From: Corynebacterium sp. 122RC1
GTDB lineage: Bacteria > Actinomycetota > Actinomycetes > Mycobacteriales > Mycobacteriaceae
Reading direction: 5' to 3'
Assembly: GCF_024580955.1 (NCBI RefSeq)
Contig: NZ_JANIKD010000015.1
Coordinates: 1-59,915, forward strand
Length of the DNA: 59,915 nt
In this document: in pieces, positions 7,911 to 16,708 of the stretch
Position numbering within the stretch: the stretch's first letter is position 1
How the letters are laid out: each line of letters opens with the position of its first letter
The notes under the pieces: model-generated
Told to the model about the DNA's origin: nothing
The model's database searches: none
What the model saw: the letters and a program-made list of their open reading frames with translations, nothing else
Position numbers and translations under genes: made by a program

Positions 7911-8901
7911 TCCCGGGCTGGGGGCGAAGCAGGCGGTCCTGCTCGTCGGGTTGCTGCTCATGCTGGCAGCGGCGCTGGCCTCGCTGATGTTCGGTGCGCG
8001 CTCAGTGCCGCCGGAAGCAGTGTGGCAGGCGCTCAGCGGACACGGCGAGACCACGGACCAAGCCGCAGTGCTCACGCGCATCCCGCGCACACTTGCCGCG
8101 CTGCTGGTGGGCGCGGCACTCGCCGTATCTGGGCTCGGAATGCAGGCCGTGACGCGCAACCCGCTGGCAGAGCCCGGAATTTTCGGCGTGCTCGCCGGCG
8201 CGAGCCTATTCGTGGTGGTGGGGATAGCCTTCTTTGACCTTTCCGGCACGCTCACCACAATGCTCGTTGCGATCTGCGGCTCAACCACAGCCGCCCTGTT
8301 TGTCTACGCGGTTGGTTCCATCGGCGGCGCCACACCGTTAAAGCTCGCGCTCGCAGGTGCAGCAACCGCCGCGGCCTTGAGTTCCATGGTCAGCGCCGTA
8401 TTGCTGCCCAGAGTAGAGGTGATGGATGTGTTCCGCTTCTGGCAGATTGGCAGTGTAGGCGGCACCTCATGGGAACAACTGCGTTGGGCTGCACCTGCTG
8501 TCGCCGTGGGCATGGTCCTTGCGGCGGCGACGGTGATGGGCATGAACCTCCTCGCGCTTGGCGACGACCTGGCGGCAGGGCTCGGCGCGAGCGTGAGCGC
8601 GCAGCGCGCCCTCATCGCGGCCTCTGCTGTGATCCTGGCCGGTGCTGCTACCAGTGTGGCTGGGCCCGTGGCGTTTGTGGGGCTGATCGTTCCCCACGTG
8701 CTACGTCTGCTGATGGGGATTGATCATCGCTGGCTGCTGCCCGCATGTGCACTCTACGGGGCGGCGTTGCTCGCAGCTGCCGACGTGGTAGGACGCCTCG
8801 TGGCAAGACCCGAGGAAGTGGCTGTAGGTGTGCTGCTCCCGCTGATCGGTGCTCCGGTATTTATTTGGATTGTGCGGCGTCAAAGGGTGCGTGAGCTGTG
8901 A
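7873..8901 (+). CDS. FecCD-family siderophore ABC transporter permease 1
   Basis: A 342-residue membrane protein with about nine or ten hydrophobic segments. It contains the FecCD hallmarks RIPRTLAALLVGAALAVSGLGMQAVTRNPLAEPGIFGVLAGAS (about residues 54-95) and the ATPase-contact loop LGASVSAQRALIAASAVILAGAATSVAGPVAFVGLIVPHVLRL (about 225-270). It pairs with the next permease to form the channel. ATG 7873 overlaps the upstream gene by 38 bases. A start at GTG or TTG further in is possible, because residues 1-14 are not hydrophobic. It is translationally coupled to its neighbour through a GTGA overlap at 8898-8901. Confidence 0.9.
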   Translation: MTTLTSLQKRSTSPGLGAKQAVLLVGLLLMLAAALASLMFGARSVPPEAVWQALSGHGETTDQAAVLTRIPRTLAALLVGAALAVSGLGMQAVTRNPLAEPGIFGVLAGASLFVVVGIAFFDLSGTLTTMLVAICGSTTAALFVYAVGSIGGATPLKLALAGAATAAALSSMVSAVLLPRVEVMDVFRFWQIGSVGGTSWEQLRWAAPAVAVGMVLAAATVMGMNLLALGDDLAAGLGASVSAQRALIAASAVILAGAATSVAGPVAFVGLIVPHVLRLLMGIDHRWLLPACALYGAALLAAADVVGRLVARPEEVAVGVLLPLIGAPVFIWIVRRQRVREL

Positions 8902-9911
8902 CTCTTCGGAATCTTCGATCATTGCAGGCGGCGGCTGTGCGAAGGAACGTCAGCATCGTCGGTACGCTTCTGCTCCTGCTATTGGTGTGCTTAGCGGCTT
9001 CGTTGATGGTTGGCGAGCGCACCTACTCCCTCATGGAAGTGCTGCGGGTGCTTGCTGGTGAGCAGGTGAAATCAGCCAGCTATGCGGTGGGGGAGCTGCG
9101 GCTACCTCGCGCAATCCTTGCTGTTGTAGGCGGCAGTTGCTTTGGTATTGCGGGGCTGACGTTTCAGACGCTGCTGCGGAATCAATTGGCCTCGCCGGAC
9201 ATCGTGGGTATTTCCTCAGGCGCCAGCGCGTTTGGCGTGGTGGCTTTGGTGACGTTTGGTGCGGGCCAGACCGCCACTTCTCTTGCGGCGCTCGCGGGGG
9301 CTCTCATCACCGCGGCGGCGATTTACCTGCTCGCCATACGCGGCACCTTCTCTGGTACGCGGCTGATCCTCATCGGCATTGGTATTTCTTCCATGCTCAT
9401 GAGCGTGGTGACCTACGTGCTTTCCCAGGCCGCGGCGTGGGATTTGGCTGCGGCTTCACGCTGGCTTACCGGCTCGATCAACGGTGCCTCATGGGATCGC
9501 GTGCTACCACTGGTGGCCACCTGGGCGGTGGGTGTGCCGGTGTTGCTGCTCGCGCGCCGTGAGTTGGCCATGCTGCAGCTCGGGCAGGATCTAGCGGCGG
9601 GCCTTGGCGTGCACACGGGCCGAGCACGGGTGGTGTTGATCGCGGCCTCCGTGACGTTGATTGCTGCTGCAACTGCCGCGTGCGGCCCGGTGAGTTTTGT
9701 GGCTTTCATGTCTGGACCCATTGCCATGCGTCTGGGAAGGCGGTGGCCGATGCTCACCGCTGCGTTGGTGGGCGCGCTGATTATGCTGCTCGCTGACTTT
9801 GCTGGCCAGCATCTTTTGGGTACGCGCTACCCGGTGGGTGTGGTCACAGGCATGCTTGGCGCACCATTTTTGCTGTACTTGCTTGTCCGTGCTCAGAAAG
9901 GGGCGGCATAA
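8898..9911 (+). CDS. FecCD-family siderophore ABC transporter permease 2
   Basis: 337 residues, GTG start overlapping the previous stop (GTGA). Motifs parallel those of permease 1: LRLPRAILAVVGGSCFGIAGLTFQTLLRNQLASPDIVGISSGAS, then LGVHTGRARVVLIAASVTLIAAATAACGPVSFVAFMSGPIAMRL. The second copy reads MSGPIAMRLG where permeases usually have LIVPHxxR, so its contact with the ATPase may differ slightly. It forms a heterodimeric channel with permease 1. The next gene's ATG follows the stop codon directly. Confidence 0.9.
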   Translation: MTLRNLRSLQAAAVRRNVSIVGTLLLLLLVCLAASLMVGERTYSLMEVLRVLAGEQVKSASYAVGELRLPRAILAVVGGSCFGIAGLTFQTLLRNQLASPDIVGISSGASAFGVVALVTFGAGQTATSLAALAGALITAAAIYLLAIRGTFSGTRLILIGIGISSMLMSVVTYVLSQAAAWDLAAASRWLTGSINGASWDRVLPLVATWAVGVPVLLLARRELAMLQLGQDLAAGLGVHTGRARVVLIAASVTLIAAATAACGPVSFVAFMSGPIAMRLGRRWPMLTAALVGALIMLLADFAGQHLLGTRYPVGVVTGMLGAPFLLYLLVRAQKGAA

Positions 9912-10709
9912 ATGAATCAAGGTTTGGCGGCGCACAAGGTCACGCTTGCCTATGAGCAACGCGTGATAGCTCGCGACCTCAGCGTGGCGATCCCCGAAGG
10001 GGAGATCACCTCCATTATCGGGCCCAATGGCTGCGGGAAATCCACGTTGCTGCGGGCGCTATCCGGACTGCTGGAGCCAACGGAGGGCGAGGTCACGTTT
10101 GGTGGCGTGCCCTTGAAGCGTATTCCAAGGAAGCGTTTTGCAACCCAGGTGGGCCTATTGCCGCAGACTCCAATTGCACCTGCAGGGATTACCGTTGCCG
10201 ATCTTGTGGGCCGCGGGCGTTATCCGCACCAGGGGATGTTCGGGCGCTGGGCGCAAGAGGATTACGAGGCCGTGGCGCACGCACTGGAGGTGACGCAGCT
10301 CAGCGGGCTTGCTGAGCGTGTGGTTGATGAACTTTCAGGTGGGCAGCGCCAACGCGTGTGGGTGGCCATGGCATTGGCGCAGCGTGCGGGCACGTTGCTG
10401 TTGGATGAGCCCACCACCTATTTGGATGTGGCAAACCAGCTCGAGGTGCTGGATCTACTCGTTGAGCTGGAGGGCACCACGATTGCCATGGTGCTGCATG
10501 ATATGAACCTGGCTGCCCGCTACAGCAGCCACATCATCGCTATGAAAAACGGTGCGATCGTTGCCCAAGGCTCGCCCGAAGCGGTGGTCACGGAGGCCAT
10601 CATGGGGGAAGTGTTTGGTATTCGTTGCCGTGTTGAAATAGATCCTGTGACCGCTTCGCCGGTTGTTCACCCTTATGGAAGGCATCATGTATCTCCCAAT
10701 GCTCGCTGA
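9912..10709 (+). CDS. Iron-siderophore ABC transporter ATPase
   Basis: A 265-residue ATPase with Walker A GPNGCGKST (about residues 37-45), Q-loop LLPQTP (about 82-87), signature LSGGQRQRVW (141-150), Walker B LLLDEP (162-167) and switch His in VLHDMN near 195. It energises the FecCD-type permeases encoded just upstream. FepC-like features include RGRYPHQGMF after the Q-loop. ATG 9912 follows the permease stop with no gap, and its 3' end overlaps the siderophore-interacting protein gene by 23 bases. Confidence 0.93.
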   Translation: MNQGLAAHKVTLAYEQRVIARDLSVAIPEGEITSIIGPNGCGKSTLLRALSGLLEPTEGEVTFGGVPLKRIPRKRFATQVGLLPQTPIAPAGITVADLVGRGRYPHQGMFGRWAQEDYEAVAHALEVTQLSGLAERVVDELSGGQRQRVWVAMALAQRAGTLLLDEPTTYLDVANQLEVLDLLVELEGTTIAMVLHDMNLAARYSSHIIAMKNGAIVAQGSPEAVVTEAIMGEVFGIRCRVEIDPVTASPVVHPYGRHHVSPNAR

Positions 10710-11529
10710 AGTCCGAGAAGTTGAATCTCTGAGTCCACACCTTGTCCGCGTTGTGTTCGGCGGTGAAGCTTTGCAGCAGTGCACGCCCGCTGACCCGGTG
10801 TTTGACCAGCGGATTAAGTTCATCTTTGGCCTGGACCCCCGCACGGATCTGGGTGCGGACTGGTACGCCGGGTGGCAGGAGCTAGGACAAGGTGTGATGC
10901 GCACTTACACCATCCGCGAGGTGAGCTGGCGCAACGGGGAACAGCAGATTGCGGTGGATTTTGTGTTGCACCCGGGTGGGCCCGCGGCGCAGTGGGCGCA
11001 AGAGGTTGCCGTCGGTGATGAACTTTTGTTTGTGGGCCCCACTATCCCTGGTGACTGGGGCGTGGATTTTCTTCCCGGTGCGGCGCGCAATGTGGTGCTT
11101 GCCGGCGACGAAACCGCCCTCCCCGCCATCGCCTCCATCCTGAGCGGATTGGGTGAAGAGTTTAGTGGCCGTGCATTTATTGAGGTTCCTACAGCGCAAG
11201 ATGTGCTTTCCGACGTGCGCCACCCGAACTTTGAGGTGCGGTGGCTGGCGCGCGAAGGCGCCACACATGGCGAGTTGCTCACCCAGGAAATGCTGGGGGA
11301 GAGCGTGGAGGTTGGGGATGAGCCGGAAACGCTTGTGTGGGAAACGCCGACTTTTTCCACCGAGGGGGCTGAACTGGAAGACCGCGACCCGAACGCGCAG
11401 ATGTATTACTGGATCGCCGGGGAGTCCAAGATGGTCACTGGCATCCGCAGGGTTTTAGTGCGTGAGCGGGAAGTACCGAGGTCGCAGGTGTCCTTTATGG
11501 GCTACTGGCGGCAGGGGAAGGCGAGCTAG
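10687..11529 (+). CDS. Siderophore-interacting protein (FAD-dependent ferric-siderophore reductase, SIP family)
   Basis: The 280-residue cytoplasmic flavoprotein should reduce imported ferric siderophore to free the iron. The FAD-binding RxYT motif appears as MRTYTIRE near residue 76, with DFVLHPGGPAAQWA (family consensus HGxxGPAxxWA, here P for H-x-G) near 98. A ferredoxin-reductase-like C-terminal half follows, with LAGDETALPAIASIL near residue 139 and YYWIAGESKMVTGIRR near 240. ATG 10687 has GGAAGG 4 bases upstream; ATG 10675 and 10699 are alternatives. It is the last gene of the siderophore operon, followed 12 bases later by the parS-2 hairpin. Confidence 0.9.
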   Translation: MYLPMLAEVREVESLSPHLVRVVFGGEALQQCTPADPVFDQRIKFIFGLDPRTDLGADWYAGWQELGQGVMRTYTIREVSWRNGEQQIAVDFVLHPGGPAAQWAQEVAVGDELLFVGPTIPGDWGVDFLPGAARNVVLAGDETALPAIASILSGLGEEFSGRAFIEVPTAQDVLSDVRHPNFEVRWLAREGATHGELLTQEMLGESVEVGDEPETLVWETPTFSTEGAELEDRDPNAQMYYWIAGESKMVTGIRRVLVREREVPRSQVSFMGYWRQGKAS

Positions 11530-11532
11530 AGA

Positions 11533-11566
11533 AAAGGGCGATGTTTCACGTGAAACATCGCCCTTT
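11533..11566. other. parS site 2 inside a 34-bp perfect palindrome (possible terminator)
   Basis: The parS 16-mer TGTTTCACGTGAAACA is at 11542-11557. The flanks extend the symmetry so that AAAGGGCGA and TCGCCCTTT make a 17-bp perfect stem. The right arm ends in CCCTTTCTT, so an RNA copy could form a terminator for the siderophore operon that stops 3 bases earlier. The parS call is secure; the terminator role is inferred. Confidence 0.92.
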
Positions 11567-11618
11567 CTTACGTGTGGGTTCGACGTGATGCATTTCATTC
11601 AAGAAAAGTATTAAAAAG

Positions 11619-11634
11619 TAGACAGAGCTGTATA
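11619..11634. promoter_or_regulatory. McbR-like operator half-sites upstream of amino-acid ABC operon
   Basis: TAGACAGAGCTGTATA matches the C. glutamicum McbR operator TAGAC-N6-GTCTA at 9 of 10 defined bases. McbR represses sulfur amino-acid genes in Corynebacterium. It lies 95 bases upstream of a polar amino-acid ABC transporter, so the match would fit a cystine or methionine transporter. One motif match by eye is weak evidence. Confidence 0.35.
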
Positions 11635-11673
11635 TGCTGAGCGAACAGGCTAGTACGGCTTGGCTGTAAAAGT

Positions 11674-11698
11674 GGTGTTCACATGTCCCATGAACACC
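11674..11698. promoter_or_regulatory. Inverted repeat in leader of amino-acid ABC operon
   Basis: GGTGTTCACATG (11674-11685) and CATGAACACC (11689-11698) are complementary apart from one bulged C. The hairpin or operator lies 31 bases before ATG 11729, between the putative promoter and the Shine-Dalgarno sequence AAAGGA (11715-11720). Confidence 0.55.
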
Positions 11699-11728
11699 TC
11701 CGCTGTCCCAGAACAAAGGATTAGAAAT

Positions 11729-12628
11729 ATGCTTAGCGCATTGTCCCGCCGCGACTCGCGGATCTCAGTCTTTATCATCGCATTGCTTTCCGTTCTCAGT
11801 TTGCTTCTGCTTTCGGCGTGCTCCAGCAGCTCTTCTGAATCCACCGCGGCTTCCGGTGAGGCCACTGACTCCGCAGCGACCTTCCGCACCCTTGATGAGA
11901 TCAAGGAGTCCGGCGTGATCAAGATCGGTGTGTTCTCTGATAAGGCACCGTTTGGTTCAGTGGATGCGAACGGAGAATATGCTGGCTACGACATCGAATA
12001 CGCTCACCGAATCGCCCAGGATCTTGGCGTTGAAGTTGAGTTTGTTCCCGTTGAGGCCGCGGCCCGCGTGGAATTTGTAGATACCGGCAAAGTAGACCTC
12101 ATTCTGGCAAACTTCACCGTCACTGAAGAGCGCGCCCAAAAGGTTGATTTTGCAAATCCTTACCTCAAGGTTTCTCTGGGTGTAGTTTCTCCGGACAATG
12201 CACCAATCAACGCTGAGGCCGACCTCGAGGGCAACACCGTGCTCGTGGTGAAGGGCACCACCGCCGAGGCATACCTGGAGCAGGAGCACCCAGAGCTGGA
12301 GCTGCAGAAATACGAGCAGTACACCGAGGTTACCAACGCGCTGATCGACGGCCGTGGCGCCGCATGGGTCACCGACAACACCGAAGCCCTTGCGTGGGCG
12401 GCACAGACCGAAGGCTTCAGCGCAACCATCACCTCTCTTGGTAATCCAGATACCATTGCCGCCGCTGTGGCAAAGGGCAACACCACCCTGTTGGATTGGC
12501 TCAATGAGCAGCTGGTTACCTTGGATGCAGAGAAGTTCTTCTTCGACGACTTTGAGAAGACCCTGCGCCCTGTCTACGGCGACGACATTGCACCGGAGGA
12601 GCTCGTGTTCTCCGCTGAAGAGCGCTAA
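11729..12628 (+). CDS. Polar amino-acid ABC transporter substrate-binding lipoprotein
   Basis: 299 residues with a long hydrophobic signal peptide and lipobox LSAC (Cys about 31), followed by a serine-rich tether. The family-3 solute-binding fold is shown by IKIGVFSDKAPFGSVDANGEYAGYDIEYAHRIA near residues 65-95, then DLILANFTVTEERAQKVDFANPYL near 135-158 and a second lobe with LVVKGTTAEAYL. It should bind an amino acid (glutamate, glutamine, cystine or similar) outside the membrane. ATG 11729 is set by AAAGGA 8 bases upstream and by the start of the signal peptide. First of four genes; the next ATG is 8 bases after its stop. Confidence 0.92.
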   Translation: MLSALSRRDSRISVFIIALLSVLSLLLLSACSSSSSESTAASGEATDSAATFRTLDEIKESGVIKIGVFSDKAPFGSVDANGEYAGYDIEYAHRIAQDLGVEVEFVPVEAAARVEFVDTGKVDLILANFTVTEERAQKVDFANPYLKVSLGVVSPDNAPINAEADLEGNTVLVVKGTTAEAYLEQEHPELELQKYEQYTEVTNALIDGRGAAWVTDNTEALAWAAQTEGFSATITSLGNPDTIAAAVAKGNTTLLDWLNEQLVTLDAEKFFFDDFEKTLRPVYGDDIAPEELVFSAEER

Positions 12629-12636
12629 ATCCCCCT

Positions 12637-13296
12637 ATGGACACATCGGTTGTTGTAGACAACCTTCCGGTCTACGCTGAGGCGGCAGTTCTCACTGTGA
12701 GAGTTGCCGCCAAAGGCATTCTGGTTGCGTTTCTTGTGGGCCTCGTGTGCGCCACAATCAAACTGTTCCGTATTCCAGTGCTACGCCAGATCGTTGCTGC
12801 CTACATTGAGCTCTCCCGCAATACGCCGCTGTTGGTGCAGTTGTTCTTCCTTTATTTCGGTCTGCCCAAAATTGGTTTGACCATGAGTTCGGAAACCTGC
12901 GCGGTGGTGGGCCTTGCGTTTCTTGGCGGCAGCTACATGGCGGAGGCGATTCGCACGGGTTTGGAAGCAGTGGAGCCAATTCAGATGCAGTCTGCCGTTT
13001 CTTTGGGAATGTCTCGTGGGGAAGCGTTGCGTCACGTGATTTTGCCGCAGGCATTTACCATCGCGCTTCCCGCCATCACAGCGAACGTGATCTTTTTGAT
13101 CAAGGAAACCTCGGTGGTGAGCGTGGTTGCTCTACCGGACTTGGTGTATGCGGCAAAGGAACAGATCGGCCAGAGCTATGAGACGAGGGAAGCCCTGTTC
13201 CTCCTGGTCACCTTCTATCTGATTATCCTGTTGCCAGTTTCTCTGGGTGCGGGTTGGCTGGAGAGGAAGGTGCGAAGCAGTGTTTTCGGATCTTGA
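12637..13296 (+). CDS. Polar amino-acid ABC transporter permease 1
   Basis: A 219-residue HisM/GlnP-family permease with about five membrane segments. It carries VAAYIELSRNTPLLVQLFFLYFGLP (about residues 49-73), which is the family's conserved first loop, and the EAA motif EAVEPIQMQSAVSLGMSRGEALRHVILPQAFTIALPAI (about 110-147) that docks on the ATPase. Its pore partner is the next gene, which overlaps its 3' end by 17 bases. It transports the amino acid captured by the upstream lipoprotein. Confidence 0.92.
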   Translation: MDTSVVVDNLPVYAEAAVLTVRVAAKGILVAFLVGLVCATIKLFRIPVLRQIVAAYIELSRNTPLLVQLFFLYFGLPKIGLTMSSETCAVVGLAFLGGSYMAEAIRTGLEAVEPIQMQSAVSLGMSRGEALRHVILPQAFTIALPAITANVIFLIKETSVVSVVALPDLVYAAKEQIGQSYETREALFLLVTFYLIILLPVSLGAGWLERKVRSSVFGS

Positions 13297-13954
13297 GATT
13301 TTGTTCCAAGGGCGAAACTTCATTCGCCTGTTGGAGGGGCTTTGGGTCTCTGTGCAGATCGCGCTTTCCTCGATGGTGCTCTCCATCGTCTTCGGCACGA
13401 TCCTGGGGGTAATAATGACCTCCAGCAACCGCGTGATTACTGTACTCACGCAGGCTTATCTGCAGTTTGTCCGTATCATGCCGCAGTTGGTGCTGCTCTT
13501 CTTGGTGTACTTTGATCTGACTCGGGGTTTCGGCATCAATTTGGATTCCAAGGTGGCTGCGGTCATTGTGTTCACCATCTGGGGCACCGCGGAAATGGGA
13601 GACCTAGTTCGTGGCGCAATAAAGGCCACTCCGCAGCATCAATACCAAAGCGCCGCGGCCCTGGGCATTGAGGGCGTAAATCTGTATCGCTATGTTGTGT
13701 TGCCCCAGGCTGTGCGCGGCCTGATTCCGCTGACCATCAATCTCACAAACCGCATGATCATGACCACTTCTTTGGTGGTGCTGATTGGTGTGGTGGAGGT
13801 CCTGAAGGTAGCACAGCAGATTATTGATGCAAACCGTTTTGACTATCCAGGTGCCGCGTTGTGGATTTATGGTGTGGTGTTCTTGCTGTATTTCCTGGTG
13901 TGTTTCCCAATTTCCCTGGCGTCCCGCAAACTCGAACAAAGGTGGCAAGCATAA
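13280..13954 (+). CDS. Polar amino-acid ABC transporter permease 2
   Basis: A 224-residue permease related to its neighbour, with AYLQFVRIMPQLVLLFLVYFDL near residue 60 and the EAA loop GAIKATPQHQYQSAAALGIEGVNLYRYVVLPQAVRGLIPL near residues 110-150. I chose GTG 13280, preceded by AGGAAGG at about 9 bases, rather than an ATG at 13247 lying inside the upstream gene. The start overlaps permease 1 by 17 bases, and the stop overlaps the ATPase ATG by one base (TAATG), so the operon is tightly coupled. Confidence 0.9.
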   Translation: MFSDLEILFQGRNFIRLLEGLWVSVQIALSSMVLSIVFGTILGVIMTSSNRVITVLTQAYLQFVRIMPQLVLLFLVYFDLTRGFGINLDSKVAAVIVFTIWGTAEMGDLVRGAIKATPQHQYQSAAALGIEGVNLYRYVVLPQAVRGLIPLTINLTNRMIMTTSLVVLIGVVEVLKVAQQIIDANRFDYPGAALWIYGVVFLLYFLVCFPISLASRKLEQRWQA

Positions 13955-14760
13955 TGAGTGACCTCACTGATGTGGCACATATCCCTACCGACGTCCACGC
14001 ACAAGGCACGCCGCTCATTTCCCTTCGCGGTGTGGAAAAGATCTACCCAGGTGGGTTCCAGGCCCTTCACGGTATTGACCTTGACGTGGCACCAGGGGAG
14101 GTGATCGCGATTGTCGGACCTTCCGGTTGCGGCAAGTCCACGCTGCTGAAAACGGTGAACGGTTTGGAAAGCATCCAGGGCGGCCAGATTTTGCTTGACG
14201 GCACGGTGATTTCCGCCGGTGACCCGAAGGCAGTGAAGACCAAGTGGAAGGACGTGCGCACGCAGGTGGGCATGGTATTCCAAAACTACGAGCTTTTTCC
14301 TCACCTCAGCGTCCTGAAAAATCTTCTGCTTGGCCCCAAGGTTGTTCAAGGGGCGAACATGAAGGAAGCGGAACAACGCGCCTTGGCACTGCTCGAACGG
14401 GTGGGTTTGGGGCACAAGGCACAAGCGAAGCCCCGTGAGCTCTCTGGTGGACAGAAACAGCGGGTAGCCATTGTGCGGGCGTTGATGATGCAGCCAAAGG
14501 CGTTGCTCTTCGATGAGATCACCGCGAGCTTGGACCCCGAGATTGTGCGCGAGGTCTTGGATGTGGTGATGAACCTGGCCAAGGAGGGCATGACCATGCT
14601 TGTGGTGACCCACGAAATGCCTTTTGCACGTGCGGTAGCTGATCGCGTGGTGTTCATGGACGCGGGCCGCATTGTGGAGGTTGCTCCGCCGCAGCAATTC
14701 TTCACAAACCCCAGCTCCGCCCGAGCTCAATCCTTCTTGGACACCTTCGTGTTTGAATGA
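13954..14760 (+). CDS. Polar amino-acid ABC transporter ATPase
   Basis: 268 residues. Walker A is GPSGCGKST (about residues 55-63), Q-loop MVFQNYELFPH, signature LSGGQKQRVAI and switch His in VVTHEM. The Walker B reads LLFDEITASLDPE, with Ile where DEP is usual. A non-conserved leader of about 20 residues precedes the domain. ATG 13954 is favoured by AAAGGTGG 8 bases upstream and the one-base overlap with the permease. It is the last gene of the four-gene importer; the parS-3 hairpin follows 43 bases later, between it and a convergent monooxygenase gene. Confidence 0.93.
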   Translation: MSDLTDVAHIPTDVHAQGTPLISLRGVEKIYPGGFQALHGIDLDVAPGEVIAIVGPSGCGKSTLLKTVNGLESIQGGQILLDGTVISAGDPKAVKTKWKDVRTQVGMVFQNYELFPHLSVLKNLLLGPKVVQGANMKEAEQRALALLERVGLGHKAQAKPRELSGGQKQRVAIVRALMMQPKALLFDEITASLDPEIVREVLDVVMNLAKEGMTMLVVTHEMPFARAVADRVVFMDAGRIVEVAPPQQFFTNPSSARAQSFLDTFVFE

Positions 14761-14802
14761 GCGTACCGACGCCCAAGGCGGCAGGGGTTCGGGCGGGCTA
14801 AT

Positions 14803-14836
14803 AAAGGGCGATGTTTCACGTGAAACATCGCCCTTT
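14803..14836. other. parS site 3 inside a 34-bp perfect palindrome (possible bidirectional terminator)
   Basis: TGTTTCACGTGAAACA at 14812-14827 is flanked by AAAGGGCGA and TCGCCCTTT, the same 34-bp palindrome as at 11533-11566. It lies between convergent genes. The plus-strand RNA would end CCCTTTTGTT and the minus-strand RNA GCCCTTTATT, so it could stop transcription from both sides as well as bind ParB. Confidence 0.93.
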
Positions 14837-14838
14837 TG

Positions 14839-16605
14839 TTAGCCCTGGTGGTGCACTTCAGCGAGCTTGTGTACTGGTGTGTCCAAGCCCTCATAGCGAG
14901 CTTTGAGCTGGAGCGCGAGGTAGCGTGAGTAGTGGCGGGATTGGTGTAGGTTTCCGCCATGCAGCCACAATTGCTCCACCTGCGTTGGCTTCCACATGTT
15001 GCGTAGCTCGCCCTCCCACGGGCCGGGGTCTTTGGTGGTGTCTGAGCCCAAGCCCCAGACCAGGCCCAAGGTCGCGGCAGTTTCAGGGTTGATGAGTTGC
15101 GCAACCCAGCCGCTCATGGAGCCATAGCCGGTGGCCAAAATGATCGTTTCTGCGGGAATCTCGGTTCCATCCGTGAGAATCACCGAACGCTCCTTGACCT
15201 CCTGGATGCTCACGTTGGAGTACACGGGGATGGAGCCATCTGCTACCAGTTCCGAGGCGCCAACGTTGATGTAGTAGCCAGAGCCACGGCGCAGATACTT
15301 CATGAAGAGACCGGAATCGTCGTCACCGAAGTCCAGGAGGAAGCCCGCTTCTTCCAGCTTGTCGTAGAAGTCTTTGTCGCGGACCCTGATGCGATCAAAA
15401 ACCTCCTTCTGCACCTCAGGGAGCACTTTGTAGGGGATGGAGGCAAACAGGAGATCGGCGGAGTCGGTGTCGAGGCCCGCCTCCACGGCGTCCTCGGAGT
15501 ACAGCGGCCCAAAGACCTCTTCCATGAGGGTGTCTGATTGGACAATATGGGTGGAGGAACGCTGCACCATCACGGGCTTTGCACCATTTGCATACAGGTC
15601 CGCCGCAATGTCGTGTGCCGAGTTGTTCGCACCGAGGATGACCACGTGCTTGCCTGCGTCGGCACTGCCTCCTGGGTGCTCGCTGGAATGGCGGATCTCG
15701 CCTGCGAAGGTGTCTTGGCCGGGGAGCGTGGGTTTGTTGGGAACGCCGCTCATGCCGGTTGCAAAGACGAGTTGGGTGGGGCGGAGCGTGAGCTCTTCGC
15801 CCGCGCGATTCACGCGTACTTCCCAGGTGCCGTCGGTGAAGCGCGCGTTGAGGCACTCGGTCTGGGTCCAGTAGTCCAGGTCCATGATGCCTACGTAGTG
15901 CTCGAGCCAGTCGCCCATTTGGTCCTTCGGGGTGAACACGGGCCAGTGGTCGGGGAATGGCAGGTAGGGGAGGTGGTCGTACCAGACGGGGTCGTGGAGG
16001 CACAGGGAGTGGTAGCGGCCGCGCCATTGGTCGCCGGGACGCTCGGCCTTGTCGATCACCAGAGTTGGCACGCCTTGGCGCTTGAGGCGCGCGGCGAGTG
16101 CGATGCCACCCTGGCCACCGCCGATGATCAGCACATATGGCTGCTCGGTAATGCCGAGTGCGGCGCGCCGCTTCGCACGGCGGTCTGCCCAATTTTCGCC
16201 GTCGCCTGCTTGGCCGTGGATTGCGCCGCGTGGACGATTCCTGCCGCTTGGCTCCGGGAAGTCCACAAGGTCGCGTGCAGAGGTGAGTAGGGTCCAGCAC
16301 TTGCCATTGCGCAGGCGTGCGATCGCCTTGGCGTTGAAGACCGGGGTGGTGAAGTCAAAATGGACGCGGGTGACGCCACCTGGCTCCTCCGCGGTATCCG
16401 TGATCACCGAGTGTTGGATGGGTGCATCCATGTGAGCGAGCAGCTCCGCGATTTCCTGTGTTCCCTCCGCAGTGTGCAGATTCCACGTTTGGGTGAGGAA
16501 ATCCCGCCAAAAACCGCCGGCCTCAAACACTGCTTCGATCTGTTCGGCTGTTGGATCCGAGGTTTGGGTGAGTGCGCTGAAGTCCTGTAACCATTGCTCA
16601 GACAT
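14839..16605 (-). CDS. Flavin-dependent monooxygenase (FMO/Baeyer-Villiger-like NAD(P)/FAD protein)
   Basis: A 588-residue two-nucleotide-binding flavoprotein. An N-terminal region of about 150 residues precedes the FAD motif GGGQGGIALAARLKRQG (about residue 178) and DKAERPGDQWRGRYHSLCLHDPVWYDHLP (about 203), the latter typical of this group of monooxygenases. LVFATGMSG and the second Rossmann motif VILGANNSAHDIAADL (about 327) bind NADPH, and IILATGYGSM closes the core. The N-terminal part may belong to the NTF2-like fold often fused to such enzymes (inference). ATG 16605 has AAGGAG 6 bases upstream, so I reject the longer frame to 16791. Substrate unknown. Confidence 0.88.
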   Translation of the reverse strand: MSEQWLQDFSALTQTSDPTAEQIEAVFEAGGFWRDFLTQTWNLHTAEGTQEIAELLAHMDAPIQHSVITDTAEEPGGVTRVHFDFTTPVFNAKAIARLRNGKCWTLLTSARDLVDFPEPSGRNRPRGAIHGQAGDGENWADRRAKRRAALGITEQPYVLIIGGGQGGIALAARLKRQGVPTLVIDKAERPGDQWRGRYHSLCLHDPVWYDHLPYLPFPDHWPVFTPKDQMGDWLEHYVGIMDLDYWTQTECLNARFTDGTWEVRVNRAGEELTLRPTQLVFATGMSGVPNKPTLPGQDTFAGEIRHSSEHPGGSADAGKHVVILGANNSAHDIAADLYANGAKPVMVQRSSTHIVQSDTLMEEVFGPLYSEDAVEAGLDTDSADLLFASIPYKVLPEVQKEVFDRIRVRDKDFYDKLEEAGFLLDFGDDDSGLFMKYLRRGSGYYINVGASELVADGSIPVYSNVSIQEVKERSVILTDGTEIPAETIILATGYGSMSGWVAQLINPETAATLGLVWGLGSDTTKDPGPWEGELRNMWKPTQVEQLWLHGGNLHQSRHYSRYLALQLKARYEGLDTPVHKLAEVHHQG

Positions 16606-16708
16606 GTGGCTCCTTATGGAAACGTAGGTAGCAATTGTGATGCAGGTTACATGAAATTGTTCCGCAATGGTTTGTTTTATAAAAGTATTTTTCCACCCCA
16701 AGTAAAAA

